Source: Gloeomargarita sp. SRBZ-1_bins_9
GTDB lineage: Bacteria; Cyanobacteriota; Cyanobacteriia; Gloeomargaritales; Gloeomargaritaceae
Length of the DNA stretch: 64,000 bases
Assembly: GCA_039794565.1 (NCBI GenBank)
Contig: JAUQVX010000002.1
Location: forward strand, 1 to 64,000
Direction: 5' to 3'
Both the position numbers and the translations under genes were made by a program. Shown here piece by piece: positions 47,567 to 57,467 of this stretch. Within the stretch, counting starts at the first letter, position 1. Every line of letters starts with the position of its first letter. The notes under the pieces are model-generated. The model saw nothing but the letters and a program-made list of their open reading frames with translations, made no database searches and was not told where the DNA came from.

Positions 47567-47663
47567 TCGAGTTACCCTGGGTTGATTGAAGCGAAGGGGT
47601 GGGTGGGTGGCCCGCTTCGACTACCATAGGGAGCAGGCGATTCTTTTGGCATGGGGTGCCAGG

Positions 47664-48539
47664 GTGTTTAAGAAATTATTAATTGCCACGGATTTGCGGG
47701 ATGGGTTGCATCGGTTATTGCGGTTTGTACCGGCGTTGGGGGCGGGGGGAATCGAGGCGGTCACCTTTGTGCATGCGGTGCCCTACCGGGATACGGGTGT
47801 GCGCATCAAGGAGGACTTGGAGGCCCTAGCGGCGGCGCGGGCGAAATTGGTACTCCCGGCGGACACGGGGGGGGTGCAGGTGCAGAGCCTGGTGCGTTCG
47901 GGTAAACCGGCGGATGTGGTGAGCCAGGCAGCCCAAGAAGTCGGCGCCGAACTCATCCTGTTGGGGACGCAACAGCGCAATGTCCTGGCCGAAAAGATCC
48001 TGGGGAGCGATGCTTTGGCCCTGATGCGCCGGTGCGACCTGCCTTTGATGATCATGCGCCCGCAACTGGTGCAGGTTTTGACCGCTGAAGAGCTGGAACT
48101 GCGGTGCCGTCACCTGTTCTACCATCTCCTGTTGCCCTATCGCGGGTGTCCGGAATCCAAACATTTACTGGCCCAAGTCCTGGACCGCCTGCAGAAAGTT
48201 GCCCATCCCCGGGTGGAAACCTGTCATCTGGTATGGGTTGTGGAGGATCCGATTCGGCGGGACTATGACCCGGACCCCCAGGAAATTGCCCGCGCTGAAC
48301 GGGAACTGGATCAAGTGGCCACCCAGTTGACTCCCTATGTTCCCCACGTTCACACCCATGTGCGCACTGGTAACCCGGTAGAGGCCATCCTGGAACTGGC
48401 CCAACTCTTAGACATCAGCGCCGTGACCTTGACCGAAGCCAACATGACCAATCTGTGGAATTTGTCCCTGCCGTTGGGGGGCGAGATGCTGCGGCGTTTT
48501 CCCTATCCCCTGATCCTCTTTTCGTCCCCCGAGAAATAG
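47664..48539 (+). CDS. Tandem universal-stress-protein (UspA) domain protein
   Basis: 291 residues from GTG 47664 (FKKLLIATDLRDG, the usual USP opening strand). The open frame extends 26 codons farther but that part looks non-coding. Domain 1 covers about 1-140 (GAELILLGTQQRNVLAEKILGSDALALMRRCDLPLMIM) and domain 2 about 160-290 (LLDISAVTLTEANMTNLWN…RFPYPLILFSS). The ATP-binding GxxGxxG(S/T) is only partly recognisable, so nucleotide binding is uncertain. Confidence 0.75.
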   Translation: MFKKLLIATDLRDGLHRLLRFVPALGAGGIEAVTFVHAVPYRDTGVRIKEDLEALAAARAKLVLPADTGGVQVQSLVRSGKPADVVSQAAQEVGAELILLGTQQRNVLAEKILGSDALALMRRCDLPLMIMRPQLVQVLTAEELELRCRHLFYHLLLPYRGCPESKHLLAQVLDRLQKVAHPRVETCHLVWVVEDPIRRDYDPDPQEIARAERELDQVATQLTPYVPHVHTHVRTGNPVEAILELAQLLDISAVTLTEANMTNLWNLSLPLGGEMLRRFPYPLILFSSPEK

Positions 48540-48688
48540 GGGCCATTCGTCCCCGGGATAGCTACAGCATAAGCAACAAAAAATGTCCAGGAGATGGCTT
48601 GCTCCCGAACATGTATCGTTGGGGGTATTGATTGGACGATGTTGCTGGGATGCCCTATGCCCTTAGCGGTTAAGGATGGCCGTCTTGG

Positions 48689-49240
48689 TTAGAACAAGGT
48701 ATTGATGGCTGCACCGCTGCGCTCCAACCTGTTGTTGGTGGTTCTGCAGTCATCGTTGCCGGGGTTGCCGTCAATGTAAATGTCGGGGTCGTAATTAATG
48801 GTGACCAAGTAGGTGGGGGGAAATTCTCCTTCGGCAGGGGAGGAGCTATTCCAATCCCGCTCAAAAATGACCTGGACTTGTTCGCCGGGGGCTAGGTTTA
48901 GGAAAGGTTGTTGGGCAACCAGGCGAGCCGGGGACCCCGGTACCTGTTCGTAGAGGGCCACGATTTGCTGGTTGGGGGCTGATTGATAGGGGGCGGACCC
49001 TTGATTGCGCACAACGCCGATAATTTGGACTTGCCCCCGAAAGCGACTGGTACGGTTGAGCAGCTTAAAGTTAATGGCCTGTACGGCCGGGTCAGGGCAG
49101 GTCAGGGAGGGCTGAGGTAAACGGGGTCGTGGCAGCACCGGATTCCGAGGAATGGTCACCTGGGCAACTCCCGGCCGAATTCCTAGGGTCAAGAGGCTGG
49201 TGGCCAACAAAACAGTAGATACAAAGTGGTGGCGGCGCAT
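48689..49240 (-). CDS. Secreted protein of unknown function
   Basis: 183 residues. A clear signal peptide (MRRHHFVSTVLLATSLLTLG…VAQ, cleavage near residue 27) precedes a beta-rich domain whose pattern (IIGVVRNQGSAPY, LNLAPGEQVQVIFERDW, YLVTINYDPDIYIDGN) is like a CARDB/Ig-type adhesion fold. Two Cys (CPDP and DDCRT) could form a disulfide. I do not recognise the family. The frame runs upstream to 49372, but ATG 49240 is the only start giving an export signal. Confidence 0.7.
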   Translation of the reverse strand: MRRHHFVSTVLLATSLLTLGIRPGVAQVTIPRNPVLPRPRLPQPSLTCPDPAVQAINFKLLNRTSRFRGQVQIIGVVRNQGSAPYQSAPNQQIVALYEQVPGSPARLVAQQPFLNLAPGEQVQVIFERDWNSSSPAEGEFPPTYLVTINYDPDIYIDGNPGNDDCRTTNNRLERSGAAINTLF

Positions 49241-49413
49241 AGGATTGACCTCGCTGTTGAAGAGACACCCAAGAAGTGCTTCCTGGTTATTCCCATCTTC
49301 GCCCGCCTTTATCCCCGTGGCAGTGAGCGTCGGCGTTCCTGGGGGATGACCTGGATCACCAAGCCGTCCCAACGTGATTTAATAGAAGCTCAGCTCATGG
49401 CTTAGCCCCTTCT

Positions 49414-50211
49414 ATGCCCGTTGCCGTCTCGGAGCAATTGCACCGCCTGAAGCATCATAATCGCTGCGCCCTCATCCCCTTTGTCACCGCCGGCGACCCC
49501 GATTTGTCCACTACGGCCCAGGCGTTGCGTGTCCTCGATCAGGCGGGGGCCGATGTGATTGAACTGGGGGTTCCCTACAGCGACCCCCTGGCGGACGGGC
49601 CGGTGATTCAAGCCGCTGCCACCCGCGCCCTGGGAAAAGGGGTCACCCTAGACCAGGTTTTGGCCCTGGTGCAGGACGTCTCCAGCCAGATTCAGGCGCC
49701 CATTATTCTCTTCAGCTACTACAATCCCATCCTCAATCGCGGCATTGAACCCTTCTTGCAAGCCATTGCCCAGGCGGGGGTGCGGGGGTTGGTGGTGCCG
49801 GATTTGCCCCTGGAGGAAGCGGATGTGCTGTTACAGCCGGCGCCCTATTACGGCATTGAACTAACCCTGCTGGCGGCGCCCACCAGCCCTCCCGAGCGGC
49901 TGGCCGCCATTGCCCGGCGCTCCCAGGGATTTATCTACTTGGTGAGCATCACGGGTGTCACCGGCATGCGCCAGAAGCTGTCGGAGAAGTTGCCCCAGCT
50001 TTTGGCTCAGCTCCATCAGCTCACGGATAAGCCGATTGGCGTGGGGTTTGGGGTATCTCGACCGGAGCAGGCCCAACAAATCCGCGACTGGGGCGCCGAT
50101 GCCGTGATCGTTGGCAGTGCTTTCGTCAAACGGTTGTATGAGGAGGGATTGACTTCGGTGCAGACGTTTTGCCAGCAGTTGCGTCAGGCCTTAGATAGCA
50201 AAAATTCATAA
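49414..50211 (+). CDS. trpA: Tryptophan synthase alpha subunit
   Basis: A 265-residue TIM barrel converting indole-3-glycerol phosphate to indole. Catalytic Glu is in [16 protein letters not shown] and Asp in [24 protein letters not shown] and [11 protein letters not shown] form the phosphate site. It is not next to trpB, as is usual in cyanobacteria. The 3' end overlaps the convergent glycosyltransferase gene by 28 bases. Confidence 0.97.
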   Translation: MPVAVSEQLHRLKHHNRCALIPFVTAGDPDLSTTAQALRVLDQAGADVIELGVPYSDPLADGPVIQAAATRALGKGVTLDQVLALVQDVSSQIQAPIILFSYYNPILNRGIEPFLQAIAQAGVRGLVVPDLPLEEADVLLQPAPYYGIELTLLAAPTSPPERLAAIARRSQGFIYLVSITGVTGMRQKLSEKLPQLLAQLHQLTDKPIGVGFGVSRPEQAQQIRDWGADAVIVGSAFVKRLYEEGLTSVQTFCQQLRQALDSKNS

Positions 50212-51287
50212 ACACCGACCGTGCGGTCCAGCATTTTTTCCACGCTGAATTCCCGTAGTAAACGCTGATAACCGGCCTCCCCCAACTGCCGCCGCAAACT
50301 CCCATCCAGCAACAATTGACTCACCGCCTGGGCTAGGGCCTGGGGGTCGCCAGGAGGCACCAGTAACCCCGTTTGTCCGTGCACCACAATTTCGGGAATG
50401 GCGCCGACCCGGGTGGCGACAATTGGGCGGCGGGCGGCCATGGCTTCCAACAGCACCAGACCAAATCCTTCGTGTAGGGACGTATGCAAAAAAATGTCAA
50501 ATCCCGCCATCCACTGGGCCGCATCCGGTTGATAGCCCAGAAATTGCACGTAGGGCGTAATGCGCAACCGGTCCGCCAGGGCCATCAGGGATGGGCGCAG
50601 GGGGCCATCCCCCAGAATGACCAGCCGCGCCTGGGGTACCTGCCGGTGAATGAGGGGAAAAGCCCGCAGCGCCGTCGCATGGGATTTTTGGGGCACCAAG
50701 CGTCCCACCATGCCGATCACCAACGCCTCCGGCTCCCAGGGCCAACAGGGACGTTCCACCAGAGGTGATGGGGTATAGCCATAGGGAATCACCGTGATTT
50801 TGTGGGCCGGCACCCGCTGGTACTTCATGTTGAAGGCCTTGAGATGCTCAGAAATGACAATCACATGGTCCATCCAGCAGGTATTCCAGGCAATTAGGGG
50901 GCGCATGGGCCAGTACCGCCGGTAGGGGTTGTCGTTGTGGCGGGTGCAGACAATCTTCACCTTGCCTGCCCAGCGGGCCGCCAGAGCACCGTATAAATCG
51001 GCGTAGAGCAGGTGGGTATGCACAATGTCGTAACCACCCCGGCGAATGATCCGGCAAATTCGGGGCAGGATTTGGGGTTCAAATTCCGTATAGATGCGTT
51101 GGTCAATCACCGGAATACCCTGGGCGATGAGGGCTTGGGTTAAGGCGCTGGGGGCTTCATGGGGTTTGGTGAGGGCCAAGAAAGTAACACTATAGCCCCG
51201 CCGTTGCAGCCCCGACAGTAACTGCAACAGGTGCCGTTCCGCCCCGGCAATCGGTCCCGCCCGTTGGATGTGTAGAATTTTGACCAT
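50184..51287 (-). CDS. Glycosyltransferase family 4 (GT-B fold)
   Basis: 367 residues: N-terminal acceptor domain beginning [20 protein letters not shown], linker, and C-terminal donor domain with [27 protein letters not shown] and the EX7E-type segment [20 protein letters not shown]. It probably acts in envelope or exopolysaccharide synthesis; donor and acceptor unknown. No sugar operon surrounds it. Confidence 0.9.
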   Translation of the reverse strand: MVKILHIQRAGPIAGAERHLLQLLSGLQRRGYSVTFLALTKPHEAPSALTQALIAQGIPVIDQRIYTEFEPQILPRICRIIRRGGYDIVHTHLLYADLYGALAARWAGKVKIVCTRHNDNPYRRYWPMRPLIAWNTCWMDHVIVISEHLKAFNMKYQRVPAHKITVIPYGYTPSPLVERPCWPWEPEALVIGMVGRLVPQKSHATALRAFPLIHRQVPQARLVILGDGPLRPSLMALADRLRITPYVQFLGYQPDAAQWMAGFDIFLHTSLHEGFGLVLLEAMAARRPIVATRVGAIPEIVVHGQTGLLVPPGDPQALAQAVSQLLLDGSLRRQLGEAGYQRLLREFSVEKMLDRTVGVYEFLLSKA

Positions 51288-51322
51288 ATAATGCCCGGGG
51301 GAGGGATAGTTCCTAGCGTATT

Positions 51323-53638
51323 ATGCACCGGATTCCTGCCCAACCGGGTCACTGGTCGGCCAGCACCACTTTAGTTGACCAAACGCCTGCCCCGATTATC
51401 TTCCTCACGGCTGCCGATACGGACATCCAAACCCTGGCGCAGGCGGTGGCCCAACTGCCCGCGGATTTCCCGGCCCTGCGGGTGGCTAACTGGTTGCACC
51501 TGAGCACCCCCTACAGCGTGGACGCTTACTTTGACCAAGTTTTAAGCCGGGCGCAGGTGGTGGTGGTGCGGCTGCTGGGCGGCTTGGATTACTGGGCCTA
51601 CGGGGTGGAACGACTCCAGGAACTCACCGCCCAGGTGTGGGTGTTGCCGGGGGATGACCAGGAGGATTGGCGTATCTTCGAGCGGTCGAATGTGCCGGTG
51701 CCCGCTGTGCAATATCTCCATCGCTATTTCCGCTGCGGGGGGGTCAGCAACTATCGCCATGCCCTGGAGTTTGTCGCCAGCTACAGCCTGGGTTGGCCGG
51801 GTCAACCACCGCCACCGCAACCCCTGCCGGAATGGGGCGCCTATGCCTGGGAAGTCAGACCCTCACTACCGGGGGTGGGGATTGTGTTCTATCGCGCCCA
51901 TCTGTTGGCGGGCAACACGGGGGTGATTGACGCCTTGTGCCGGGCCCTGTGGGCTAGAGACCTCCAACCCTGGCCCTACTTTGTCCATACTCTGAGCCAC
52001 CCGGAAACCCGCCAGGCCCTGCAACAGTTTTACCAAGAACATCCCATTGACGTTTTGTGCCTGACAACTGGGTTTTCCGTGGCCCAGTGGCGGGACGAAA
52101 TCCCCGATTTGGCGTTGTGGGAAGCCTTGAACGTCCCCGTTTTGCAGGTGATTTTCAGCACCGACGAACGGGAGACCTGGCGGCAAGGGGTGCGGGGTTT
52201 GTCGCCCCGGGATTTGGGGATGCAGGTGGCCTTGCCGGAGGTGGACGGACGGATCATCACCCGGGCCATTTCCTTCAAAACCCCTCTGCAGGTGCATCCC
52301 CAGTTGCAGGTCCCCATTTATCACTACCAACCGGAGGAGGAACGGGTGAACTTCCTGGCGGACTTGGTCCAGGCCTGGGTGCGCTTGCGCCGGACACCCC
52401 CTGCCGAGAAACGCCTGGCCATCGTTCTGGCCAATTATCCCACCGAAGACGGTCGCATCGGCAACGGCGTGGGTTTGGATACACCGGCCAGTTGTCTGCA
52501 AATTTGGCGGGCGCTGCAAACGGTGGGTTATCGAGTGGGAACACCCCCAACTAGCGGCGATGAATTGATGCACACCCTCATCCAAGGACGCACCAACGAC
52601 CCCGAATCCGCCATTCGTCCTTACCGGGAAAGGGTGCCTTTAGACCGCTACCGGCAATGGTTAACCACCCTACCCCAGTACCAGGCCATCATCGCCCGTT
52701 GGGGGGAGCCGGAGCAGGTGGCCGAGCAGGGGGGCATTCCCGTGTTGGGGCAGCGCTGGGAAAATCTGTTCATCGGCATTCAACCCAGTCGCGGTTATGA
52801 CCAGGACCCCCGCTTGAACTACCACTGCCCCAACTTAGAACCCACCCACCACTACCTGGCCTTTTACTACTGGTTGCGCTACGAATTTCAGGCCCACGCC
52901 GTGATCCATCTAGGCAAACACGGCACCTTGGAATGGCTCCCCGGCAAAAGCGTCGCCCTTTCTCCAGACTGCTATCCAGAAATCGTCTTGGGAACCCTAC
53001 CCAACTTCTATCCCTTCATCGTGAATGACCCCGGGGAGGGGACCCAGGCCAAGCGCCGCGCCCATGCCGTCATCCTGGACCATTTGACCCCCCCCTTGAT
53101 CCGGGCCGAATTGTACGGACCCCTGCTACAGCTCGAGCAACTAGTGGATGCCTACTACCAGGCCGAGGCCCTCAACCCGGAACAGCTCCCTTTTTTGACC
53201 CAACGGATTCAACAACTGGTGCAAGCCGAGCATCTTGACCAGGACTTGCCCCTTAAAAGCAGCGACATAGGTGAACTGATTACCCAGTTAGATGCCTATT
53301 TATGCGAGCTAAAAGAGGCCCAAATCCGGGGGGGATTGCATGTATTTGGGGTATGTCCCGAAGGGGAAAAATTACGGGATTTGGTCATTGCTATCAGTCG
53401 CTATCCCGGACCCGGACGATTGGGTTTAACCCAAGCCATCGCCCAGGATTGGGGTTACGCCTTTGATCCCCTAGAACTCACATCCCCAACATCACCATCA
53501 GCGGCCACAGCACCAGACCCAGCAGCGCCAATTCCGCCAGTAGAATCACCCCTCCAAAACACAACAGTGCCCGTAGCCCCGGCAACTGGTGTTCCCGACC
53601 TACACACCGCACCAGATTCACCACCACCCACAAATTAA
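51323..53638 (+). CDS. cobN: Cobaltochelatase CobN-like protein lacking its C-terminal ~500 residues
   Basis: 771 codons. Residues 1 to about 720 align by eye with CobN/BchH-type chelatase large subunits: LANYPTEDGRIGNGVGLDTP, GTPPTSGDELM, HLGKHGTLEWLPGKSVALS, FIVNDPGEGTQAKRR and GRLGLTQAIAQDWGYAFDP. A complete CobN is about 1250-1300 residues. Here the last ~50 codons are a Pro/Thr/Ser-rich tail read antisense to a membrane-protein gene on the other strand. The C-terminal chelatase part is not in this window. Cobalt insertion in aerobic B12 synthesis is therefore doubtful unless the rest is encoded elsewhere. Confidence 0.82.
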   Translation: MHRIPAQPGHWSASTTLVDQTPAPIIFLTAADTDIQTLAQAVAQLPADFPALRVANWLHLSTPYSVDAYFDQVLSRAQVVVVRLLGGLDYWAYGVERLQELTAQVWVLPGDDQEDWRIFERSNVPVPAVQYLHRYFRCGGVSNYRHALEFVASYSLGWPGQPPPPQPLPEWGAYAWEVRPSLPGVGIVFYRAHLLAGNTGVIDALCRALWARDLQPWPYFVHTLSHPETRQALQQFYQEHPIDVLCLTTGFSVAQWRDEIPDLALWEALNVPVLQVIFSTDERETWRQGVRGLSPRDLGMQVALPEVDGRIITRAISFKTPLQVHPQLQVPIYHYQPEEERVNFLADLVQAWVRLRRTPPAEKRLAIVLANYPTEDGRIGNGVGLDTPASCLQIWRALQTVGYRVGTPPTSGDELMHTLIQGRTNDPESAIRPYRERVPLDRYRQWLTTLPQYQAIIARWGEPEQVAEQGGIPVLGQRWENLFIGIQPSRGYDQDPRLNYHCPNLEPTHHYLAFYYWLRYEFQAHAVIHLGKHGTLEWLPGKSVALSPDCYPEIVLGTLPNFYPFIVNDPGEGTQAKRRAHAVILDHLTPPLIRAELYGPLLQLEQLVDAYYQAEALNPEQLPFLTQRIQQLVQAEHLDQDLPLKSSDIGELITQLDAYLCELKEAQIRGGLHVFGVCPEGEKLRDLVIAISRYPGPGRLGLTQAIAQDWGYAFDPLELTSPTSPSAATAPDPAAPIPPVESPLQNTTVPVAPATGVPDLHTAPDSPPPTN

Positions 53639-54005
53639 TGCCCAGGGAAAAGAGCAATCCCAACCGCGGCGACCAAGCCAGGGCACTCTTGGCAGCACCG
53701 GTGAGCAGTAATGGCCAGAGACTTTGCGCCACCGCCCCGAAGGTATCCGCCACCGAACCCACACCCCCTAGCCCCTGGGCCACCGTGTGCAGCGCCGCCG
53801 ACAGCCAAAACCACCCCAGCCCCAGCCCCAGGCCAAAGGCGAAAAACCACCCCAACCAGCCCATCACCGTACTGCCCGTCCAAGCAGCGGCATTGAGGGA
53901 TAACACCAGGCAGACCAGCACTAGACCGGCCACCGCCACCGGCAGCGAGGGACGCCCCTGGGCAGGTCGAAACCAGCTATTGTACAGCCCTTCCAACAGC
54001 TCCAT
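53478..54005 (-). CDS. Yip1-like polytopic membrane protein
   Basis: A 175-residue protein with five hydrophobic helices (about 25-42, 48-66, 90-108, 115-130, 145-172) and an amphipathic N-terminus (LYNSWFRPAQGRPSLPVAVAG); overall it resembles bacterial YIP1-family proteins of unknown function. Starting four bases after sppA makes it an sppA operon member. Its 3' 161 bases overlap the unusual tail of the truncated cobN. Confidence 0.7.
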   Translation of the reverse strand: MELLEGLYNSWFRPAQGRPSLPVAVAGLVLVCLVLSLNAAAWTGSTVMGWLGWFFAFGLGLGLGWFWLSAALHTVAQGLGGVGSVADTFGAVAQSLWPLLLTGAAKSALAWSPRLGLLFSLGINLWVVVNLVRCVGREHQLPGLRALLCFGGVILLAELALLGLVLWPLMVMLGM

Positions 54006-54009
54006 CCCC

Positions 54010-54969
54010 CTACTCCATCAACGCCAGGGGTACCTTGTGCCACTCGGTCAACCGCCGCCACTGCTGATCCGGAAACCAGCGCTCCAGGCCGAGACGGAAA
54101 AATTGCTGCAACGACTCCCGCCAATCCGGGGCCAAATAGTTGCGGATTACCGGGTCTGTCTGGAGGCCAGTCAATTTTTTCACCTGCTCCACTGCATCGT
54201 AGTAGTTGCCCAGGGAGTCAATCAATTTGGCCTTTAAGGCAGCGGTGCCGATCAAGATACGTCCGTCAGCCACCCGACGTAATTCTTCGCGGCTGATTTT
54301 CCCCTTCCGTCCCTCCAAAATGGCCTCGACGAATTGTTGATAGGACTGATTGACAAAATCTTTCAGCAGATCAATTTCAGTAGGAGTGGTAGGTCGCAAG
54401 GGGGAGGCCATATCTTTGAACTGACCGCTTTTGATAGTCACAGTTTGCACGCCAATTTTTTTGAGTAAATCCGTGAGATTTTGCACCTGGAGGATCACCC
54501 CAATCGAGCCGGTGATGGTGGAGGGATTGGCCACGATGTGGTCAGCCGCCGCCGCCACGTAATAGCCCCCCGAGGCCGCCACCTCCCCCATGCTGGCCAC
54601 CACCTTTATATTTCCCTGGCGCCGCACCCGCATCAGTTCCCGGTAAATGGCCTGGGACGCGGCTGCCGAACCCCCTGGGCTGTTGATGCTCACCAAAATC
54701 GCCTTCACCTTGTCCCGTTGGGCCCGCCGGATAGCCCGCAAAACCGCCTGGGCCCCCAGGGGCGTTCCACCCCCCAAAGGACTACTCTCCCCCCCAAACG
54801 TAATCACCCCGTTGATGGGAATCAAGGCCACATCTGCTGGGCGGGAAGCCACCTCCACCCGCGGTCGCTCCGGCACCTGTGGGGGGATGTTGCCCAACCA
54901 GTTGCTTAGGGCCGCCATCACGCAGACCACAATTAGTACCAGGGCGATCAGCCGGTCTTGCCGCCCCAT
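54010..54969 (-). CDS. sppA: Signal peptide peptidase SppA
   Basis: A 319-residue single-domain SppA. An N-terminal membrane anchor (about residues 8-25) precedes a ClpP-like fold: INSPGGSAAASQAIYREL, nucleophilic Ser in ASMGEVAASGGYYVAAAADH and general-base Lys in VTIKSGQFKDMASP. It degrades signal peptides in the membrane. The cyanobacterial homologue has been linked to light acclimation. Confidence 0.94.
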   Translation of the reverse strand: MGRQDRLIALVLIVVCVMAALSNWLGNIPPQVPERPRVEVASRPADVALIPINGVITFGGESSPLGGGTPLGAQAVLRAIRRAQRDKVKAILVSINSPGGSAAASQAIYRELMRVRRQGNIKVVASMGEVAASGGYYVAAAADHIVANPSTITGSIGVILQVQNLTDLLKKIGVQTVTIKSGQFKDMASPLRPTTPTEIDLLKDFVNQSYQQFVEAILEGRKGKISREELRRVADGRILIGTAALKAKLIDSLGNYYDAVEQVKKLTGLQTDPVIRNYLAPDWRESLQQFFRLGLERWFPDQQWRRLTEWHKVPLALME

Positions 54970-55011
54970 GGGAATCGGTCAACAACGCTGCCCTGATTGT
55001 ACCCCAACCCC

Positions 55012-56022
55012 CTACAACCAACCCTTTTGGATCAGCAATTCGGCGATCTGGATAGCATTCAGGGCCGCCCCCTTGCGAATTTGGTCACCGCACAGCCACA
55101 ACTCCAACCCACAGGGGTGGGATAGGTCCTGGCGAATCCGCCCCACCAACACCGCATCCTTCCCGGAGGCTTCTAGGGGCATAGGGAAGTGGGCCTTTGG
55201 CCAGTCCTCAACAACGGTCACTCCCGGACTCCGTTGCAAAATTGCCCGCGCTTGCTCCACCGGAAACGGCTGGGCAAATTCCAGGTTCACCGCCTCCGCA
55301 TGGGCCCGCAACACCGGCACTCGCACACAACTTGCCGTCAGCCGCAAATGAGGAATCCCCATAATCTTGCGGCTCTCGTGGATCATTTTCATTTCCTCTT
55401 GGCAGTAACCCTGGTCATTCCAGGGGCTGTTGTGGGGAAAGAGGTTAAACGCCAAGGGGTAGGGAAACACCTCTGCCGTCAAGGGCTGTTGGTCCAGGAA
55501 TTGCCGAGTTTGCTGCAGGAGTTCCTGCATGGCCCGCGCACCGGCTCCACTGGCGGATTGATAGGTGGCCACCACCACCCGCTGTAGGGGCTGCACCCGA
55601 TGCAAGGGATAGATGGCTACGCACAACAAAATAGTGGTGCAGTTGGGGTTGGCAATGAGACCCCGATGCTGGGCCAGGGCCTGGGGATTCACCTCCGGCA
55701 CCACTAGGGGCACATCCTCCCGGAGGCGGAAGGCACTGGAGTTGTCAATCACCACCGCCCCCTGTTGGACGGCCACCGGTGCCCACTCCCGGGATACCGC
55801 CGCCCCCGCCGAGGCCAAAACCATATCCAAACCCGCCAGTTCCTGGGCACTGACCGGGCGCACCGGCAACATCTCCCCTTGAAATGGCAGCGCCTGACCC
55901 GCCGAACGGGGCGACGCCAACAGCCGCAACTCCCTGACCGGAAACTGCCGTTCGGCCAACAATTGCCGCATTTCTGTACCCACCGCGCCGGTTGCCCCCA
56001 GGATGCCTACTCGGTAACCCAT
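55012..56022 (-). CDS. asd: Aspartate-semialdehyde dehydrogenase
   Basis: A 336-residue enzyme reducing aspartyl phosphate for Lys, Thr, Met and diaminopimelate synthesis. It has NADP-binding GILGATGAVGTEM at the N-terminus, catalytic Cys in NPNCTTILL, the HESRKIMG substrate segment and the conserved RVPVLRAHAEAV. Divergent from tig, sharing a 62-base control region. Confidence 0.96.
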   Translation of the reverse strand: MGYRVGILGATGAVGTEMRQLLAERQFPVRELRLLASPRSAGQALPFQGEMLPVRPVSAQELAGLDMVLASAGAAVSREWAPVAVQQGAVVIDNSSAFRLREDVPLVVPEVNPQALAQHRGLIANPNCTTILLCVAIYPLHRVQPLQRVVVATYQSASGAGARAMQELLQQTRQFLDQQPLTAEVFPYPLAFNLFPHNSPWNDQGYCQEEMKMIHESRKIMGIPHLRLTASCVRVPVLRAHAEAVNLEFAQPFPVEQARAILQRSPGVTVVEDWPKAHFPMPLEASGKDAVLVGRIRQDLSHPCGLELWLCGDQIRKGAALNAIQIAELLIQKGWL

Positions 56023-56031
56023 CCCCTAGTC

Positions 56032-56061
56032 TTGCTCTCCACAGGATAACGCTAAGATACT
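56032..56061 (+). promoter_or_regulatory. Putative promoter of the tig-clpP-clpX operon
   Basis: TTGCTC (56032-56037), 18-base spacer, GATACT (56056-56061); a start site near 56068 would leave only about 17 leader bases containing GGAGG (56073-56077) before tig. Confidence 0.4.
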
Positions 56062-56084
56062 ATATGCCCCATGGAGGCGGTGCA

Positions 56085-57461
56085 ATGAAAATTACCCAGG
56101 AATCCTTGCCCAATAGTCAGATTGGTTTACGGGTGGAAATCCCTGCTGAGGAAGTCAGCCGGCGCCACGAAGCCGTCTTTCGCCACCTGTTGAAAACGGT
56201 GCGCTTACCCGGATTCCGCCAGGGCAAAGTCCCTGCCCACCTGTTGCGCCAGTACCTGGGGGAAAGCTCCATCTCCGCTGCCGTCGTCGAAGACCTACTC
56301 CAACGGGCGATGCCCCAGGCCCTAGAAAAAATTGCCGTGCCCACCATCGGCGAACCAGAGCTGCGGGACTCAGTGGAAACCCTGGTGCAAAACTACCGGC
56401 CCGACCGACCCTTTGTGTTTCAACTGGCGGTGGACGTTTGGCCGGAGGTCACCTTAGGGGATTACCAGCATTTGCACATCCGCGCCGAGCAGTTTACCTT
56501 CGACCCGGAGTCGGTGGAAAAAATCCTGCAGTATCACCGGCGGCAACGGGCCACCCTGGTCCCGGTGGAACGACCGGCCCAAACCGGGGATGTGGCCATT
56601 ATTGATATGCAGACCTACCAGGCTACGGACCAGGGACGGGGGGCAGCCGTAGATGAACTAACGGCGCAAGATTTAGAAGTGCGTCTGGACCTGGAAGACA
56701 ACCGTTTTTTCCCGGAAATCATCGAGGGCCTAATGGGGATGCAGGTGGGGGAAACCAAGGAAATCACCCTGACCACGCCGGCTGATTTCTGGGAAACCTC
56801 CCTGGCCGGGCAAACCTTTATCGTGGTGGTGACCCTCAAGGAACTGAAGGAACCGGAATTACCCGAACTGGACGACCTGTTTGCCCAGGCGATTAGCGAT
56901 TGCCAGACCCTAGCCGAACTGCGGGATTTCCTGACCCAACGGGAACAGCAACGGGCGGAACAAAAGACTCAACAGAGTATTGAAGAGCAGTTGCGGGAAG
57001 CCCTGGTGGCGATCACTACCGCCGAATTGCCCCATACCCTGGTGCAACGGCAGTTAAACGACCTCATCCAGGACTTTGCCCAGGCCCTGGTGGAGGGGGG
57101 CATGACGCCGGAACAGGTACAGGAGGCCCTGACACCCAACCAGTTGCAGCAGTTGGCCCAACAATTGCTACCCCTGGCCCAGAAAAAAACCAAGCAGTTC
57201 CTGGCCCTGAAAACCATTGCCGAACGGGAAAACTTGACGCCCGCGCCGGAGGTAGTGCAAGAACGGATGGCCCAACTGCGTCAACAGGGGGAACTGGCGC
57301 AAGGATTGGACGACGCGCAACTCCAGCAGGTGGTGGAAACATCGCTGCGGATGCAGATGGCCCTGGACTGGCTCAAAGAACACGCCGAGATTACCTTTGT
57401 CCCCCCGGGAACCCTGGCGGCGCAAACCCAGCCGGAGTCATCCCCAGCGGCGGAGGGTTGA
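56085..57461 (+). CDS. tig: Trigger factor (ribosome-associated chaperone)
   Basis: 458 residues from ATG 56085, which sits seven bases after GGAGG. The N-terminal ribosome-binding domain carries the family signature PGFRQGKVP. The central FKBP-like PPIase domain (about 160-240) includes VDELTAQDLEVRLDLEDNRF and FPEIIEGLMGMQVGE, followed by the long helical chaperone arms. It binds nascent chains at the exit tunnel. tig-clpP-clpX is a widely conserved order. Confidence 0.95.
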   Translation: MKITQESLPNSQIGLRVEIPAEEVSRRHEAVFRHLLKTVRLPGFRQGKVPAHLLRQYLGESSISAAVVEDLLQRAMPQALEKIAVPTIGEPELRDSVETLVQNYRPDRPFVFQLAVDVWPEVTLGDYQHLHIRAEQFTFDPESVEKILQYHRRQRATLVPVERPAQTGDVAIIDMQTYQATDQGRGAAVDELTAQDLEVRLDLEDNRFFPEIIEGLMGMQVGETKEITLTTPADFWETSLAGQTFIVVVTLKELKEPELPELDDLFAQAISDCQTLAELRDFLTQREQQRAEQKTQQSIEEQLREALVAITTAELPHTLVQRQLNDLIQDFAQALVEGGMTPEQVQEALTPNQLQQLAQQLLPLAQKKTKQFLALKTIAERENLTPAPEVVQERMAQLRQQGELAQGLDDAQLQQVVETSLRMQMALDWLKEHAEITFVPPGTLAAQTQPESSPAAEG

Positions 57462-57467
57462 GGCATA

